Assembly: GCA_937952995.1 (NCBI GenBank) | Contig: CALFYB010000281.1 | Location: 1-7,419 of the forward strand | Source of the DNA: an uncultured Caulobacteraceae bacterium | Lineage (GTDB): Bacteria > Pseudomonadota > Alphaproteobacteria > Caulobacterales > Caulobacteraceae | Length of the DNA stretch: 7,419 nt | Direction: 5' to 3' | Part shown: positions 6,097 through 7,419 of the stretch, in pieces | Layout of the letters: every line of letters begins with the position of its first letter | Position numbering within the stretch: the stretch's first letter is position 1 | Notes under the pieces: model-generated | Databases searched by the model: none | What the model was told of the DNA's origin: nothing | The model's input: the letters and a program-made list of their open reading frames with translations, nothing else | Position numbers and translations under genes: made by a program

Positions 6097-6810
6097 ATGG
6101 GGTCTGAAAACCAACGGCTTGATGCGCAGCGAGCGCTCGCGACACTGGGTCTGGCGTCAGGCGCAGGGCTGGAAGAGGTGCGCCGTGCGTTCCGTGGCCG
6201 GGTCATGGCCGACCATCCAGATCGCCCCGGCGGCGATGCCCAGCGGTTCAATGAGGCCCTGCAAGCCTACCGGTTCCTGCAGGCCAAGTTCCAAGCCGCA
6301 GGCGTCACGGCCAAGGCACCAGCCCCTGCCGCTCCCGTAACCGTCACGATCACCCCGAAAGAGGCCTTTAGCGGCGGCGAGCGACGCCTACCCTCACAGA
6401 GCCAGCCCGACCGCGTGGTGACCCTTCCGGCGGGCCTTCGCGATGGCGACCGGCTTCGGGTCGGCGATGATGTCTATGAGGTCCATATCCGCAATCGCAG
6501 CGAATTGCGGGCTGAAGGCGATGACCTGCACCTGACCGTCAATGCCCCGTCCGACCTCATGCACAATGGCGGCCGTCTGGCCATCCAAACCCCGGCAGGC
6601 CCCCGCCACATCTATGTCGCGCGCCAGTCAGGGCCGGTCATTTGTCTCAACGGTTTGGGCCTACCCGCCACCCGCAGCCACGCGCGCGGCAGCCTCTATG
6701 TCCATCTGTTCGCCAACCGCGACCGCCCCGCAGACCTCGAAACCTCACCAGACCCCAGCACCCCCGCCCAAGAAAAACGCCGCCGCTTTGCCAAGACCTG
6801 GGCGGCCTAG
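6097..6810 (+). CDS. Small J-domain co-chaperone (DnaJ/CbpA-like, no zinc finger)
   Basis: This 237-residue protein begins with a J domain at about residues 8-66: ALATLGLASGAGLEEVRRAFRG, the HPD motif at 40-42 in ADHPDRPGGD, and FNEALQAYRFL. HPD is what stimulates the ATPase of Hsp70 (DnaK). A short Ala/Pro linker (about 73-80) replaces the Gly/Phe region. It leads to a compact version of the two DnaJ C-terminal beta domains: TITPKEAFSGGERRL and VVTLPAGLRDGDRLRVGDD at about 84-125, then GDDLHLTVNAP, LAIQTPAGPRHIYV, and GLGLPA...GSLYVHLF. There is no cysteine-rich zinc-binding domain. It is shorter than CbpA (about 306 residues). A basic, Pro-rich tail ends the protein. ATG 6097 is the only start that keeps the whole J domain; its ribosome site is weak. 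It is divergent from pdxH and 52 bp upstream of aroC. A DnaK partner role is inferred; the clients are unknown. Confidence 0.85.
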   Translation: MGSENQRLDAQRALATLGLASGAGLEEVRRAFRGRVMADHPDRPGGDAQRFNEALQAYRFLQAKFQAAGVTAKAPAPAAPVTVTITPKEAFSGGERRLPSQSQPDRVVTLPAGLRDGDRLRVGDDVYEVHIRNRSELRAEGDDLHLTVNAPSDLMHNGGRLAIQTPAGPRHIYVARQSGPVICLNGLGLPATRSHARGSLYVHLFANRDRPADLETSPDPSTPAQEKRRRFAKTWAA

Positions 6811-6825
6811 GCTCAAACTCCCATT

Positions 6826-6853
6826 TTGGCTTTTTCGATCCTTCGGTTAGAAC
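6826..6853 (+). promoter_or_regulatory. Candidate housekeeping promoter of aroC, very short leader
   Basis: TTGGCTT (6826-6832), a 13-base spacer, and GTTAGAAC (6846-6853) match the Caulobacter housekeeping pattern TTGaCGS, 10-14 bases, GCTANAWC, with 7 of 8 positions in the -10. The aroC ATG is at 6863, nine bases past the -10, so the expected start site leaves only a few bases of leader. No Shine-Dalgarno sequence precedes aroC. This suggests aroC is transcribed separately from the J-domain gene. Confidence 0.4.
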
Positions 6854-6862
6854 CGCACCATC

Positions 6863-7419
6863 ATGTCGCACAATACTTTCGGCCATCTGTTTCGTGTCAC
6901 CACCTGGGGCGAGAGCCACGGGCCTGCTTTGGGCTGTGTGGTGGATGGGTGCCCTCCGGGGCTAAGCCTGACGGCTGAGGACATTCAGGTCTGGCTGGAC
7001 CGGCGCAAGCCCGGCGGAAGCAAGTTCGTCACCCAGCGCCAAGAGCCGGACGCTGTGCGCATCCTGTCGGGCGTGTTCAGCGATGATCGCACCGACGGGC
7101 AAGTGACCACCGGCACGCCAATCTCGCTGATGATCGAGAATATGGACCAGCGGTCCAAGGACTATTCCGAGATCGCCCGCGCCTTTCGTCCCGGCCATGC
7201 CGACCATGCCTATTTCGCTAAATATGGCGTGAGGGACTATCGCGGCGGCGGACGCTCGTCGGCCCGCGAAACCGCCGCACGGGTCGCAGGCGGTGCCGTA
7301 GCGCGCAAGATCCTCGGCGACGGGGTGCGCATCCGGGCGGCTCTGGTTCAGATCGGGCCTCACGCCATTGATCGCAGCCGCTGGGACTGGGAGCAGTGTG
7401 AGCGCAACCCCTTCTGGTG
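6863..7419 (+). CDS. aroC: Chorismate synthase, N-terminal half (3' partial)
   Basis: The frame starts at ATG 6863 and is still open at the right edge, showing 185 of the usual ~360 residues. Chorismate synthase makes chorismate from 5-enolpyruvylshikimate 3-phosphate using reduced FMN, the last step of the shikimate pathway. The protein opens with the classic MSHNTFGHLFRVTTWGESHG, with H19 one of the two invariant histidines. DGCPPGLSL, a RRKPGGS segment at 47-53, and TTGTPISLMIEN follow. The family signature is at 109-137: RPGHADHAYFAKYG with the second invariant histidine H112, then YRGGGRSSARET. All visible key residues are intact. It lies 52 bp after the J-domain gene with its own promoter-like site. 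It feeds chorismate to the mutase/TyrC route encoded upstream. Confidence 0.96.
   Translation, partial: MSHNTFGHLFRVTTWGESHGPALGCVVDGCPPGLSLTAEDIQVWLDRRKPGGSKFVTQRQEPDAVRILSGVFSDDRTDGQVTTGTPISLMIENMDQRSKDYSEIARAFRPGHADHAYFAKYGVRDYRGGGRSSARETAARVAGGAVARKILGDGVRIRAALVQIGPHAIDRSRWDWEQCERNPFW

Noticed and set aside
6069..6097. TTGACC at 6069 as the -35 box of the J-domain gene
   Set aside because: The matching -10 position would fall on GC-rich sequence at the start codon with no TA-containing box.
6962..7363. 133-codon minus-strand frame near the right edge
   Set aside because: It is antisense to the highly conserved aroC coding sequence and shows no family features of its own.
1..7419. tRNA or rRNA genes, CRISPR arrays, insertion sequences, phage genes, toxin-antitoxin pairs, riboswitches
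   Set aside because: I read both strands for these and found none. Apart from bases 1-150 and the palindromic repeats, the window is compact housekeeping gene sequence with even composition.

Overview
The window looks like ordinary chromosomal DNA of an alphaproteobacterium, most likely of the Caulobacter/Brevundimonas/Phenylobacterium type. The support is a high-GC sequence with strong C/G preference at third codon positions, a DUF2125 protein (a family I know mainly from alphaproteobacteria), a tyrC-type dehydrogenase next to hisC, and a dispersed palindromic repeat of the kind seen in Caulobacterales. The genus is inferred from recognition, not from a search.

Layout. Bases 1-759 hold one open frame that enters from the left edge and joins two unrelated proteins. 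About 50 residues are the end of a prolyl-tRNA synthetase, and the following ~200 are the C-terminal part of a coniferyl-aldehyde-dehydrogenase-like enzyme without its catalytic cysteine. Bases 765-868 hold an inverted pair of palindromic repeats between convergent genes. A ChaC-type gamma-glutamylcyclotransferase lies on the minus strand (874-1416). From 1458 to 5352 four plus-strand genes look like one operon: a membrane-anchored DUF2125 protein, a divergent AroQ-type chorismate mutase with a prephenate-dehydratase-like tail, hisC, and tyrC. pdxH (5356-6018, minus) meets tyrC tail to tail. A small J-domain protein (6097-6810) is divergent from pdxH. Chorismate synthase aroC starts at 6863 and runs off the right edge.

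How they work together. AroC makes chorismate. A chorismate mutase turns it into prephenate, TyrC oxidises and decarboxylates prephenate or arogenate, and an aminotransferase of the HisC family can supply the amino group, besides its role in histidine synthesis. PdxH supplies the pyridoxal phosphate that HisC needs. The window therefore holds most of the chorismate-to-tyrosine route in about 5 kb, interrupted by pdxH and the J-domain gene.

I do not see a new defence, mobile or signalling system. The points most worth a second look are the proS/aldehyde-dehydrogenase junction (a real deletion fusion or an assembly chimera), the chorismate mutase that lacks expected active-site residues, and two promoter-like sites that sit almost on the start codons of pdxH and aroC.
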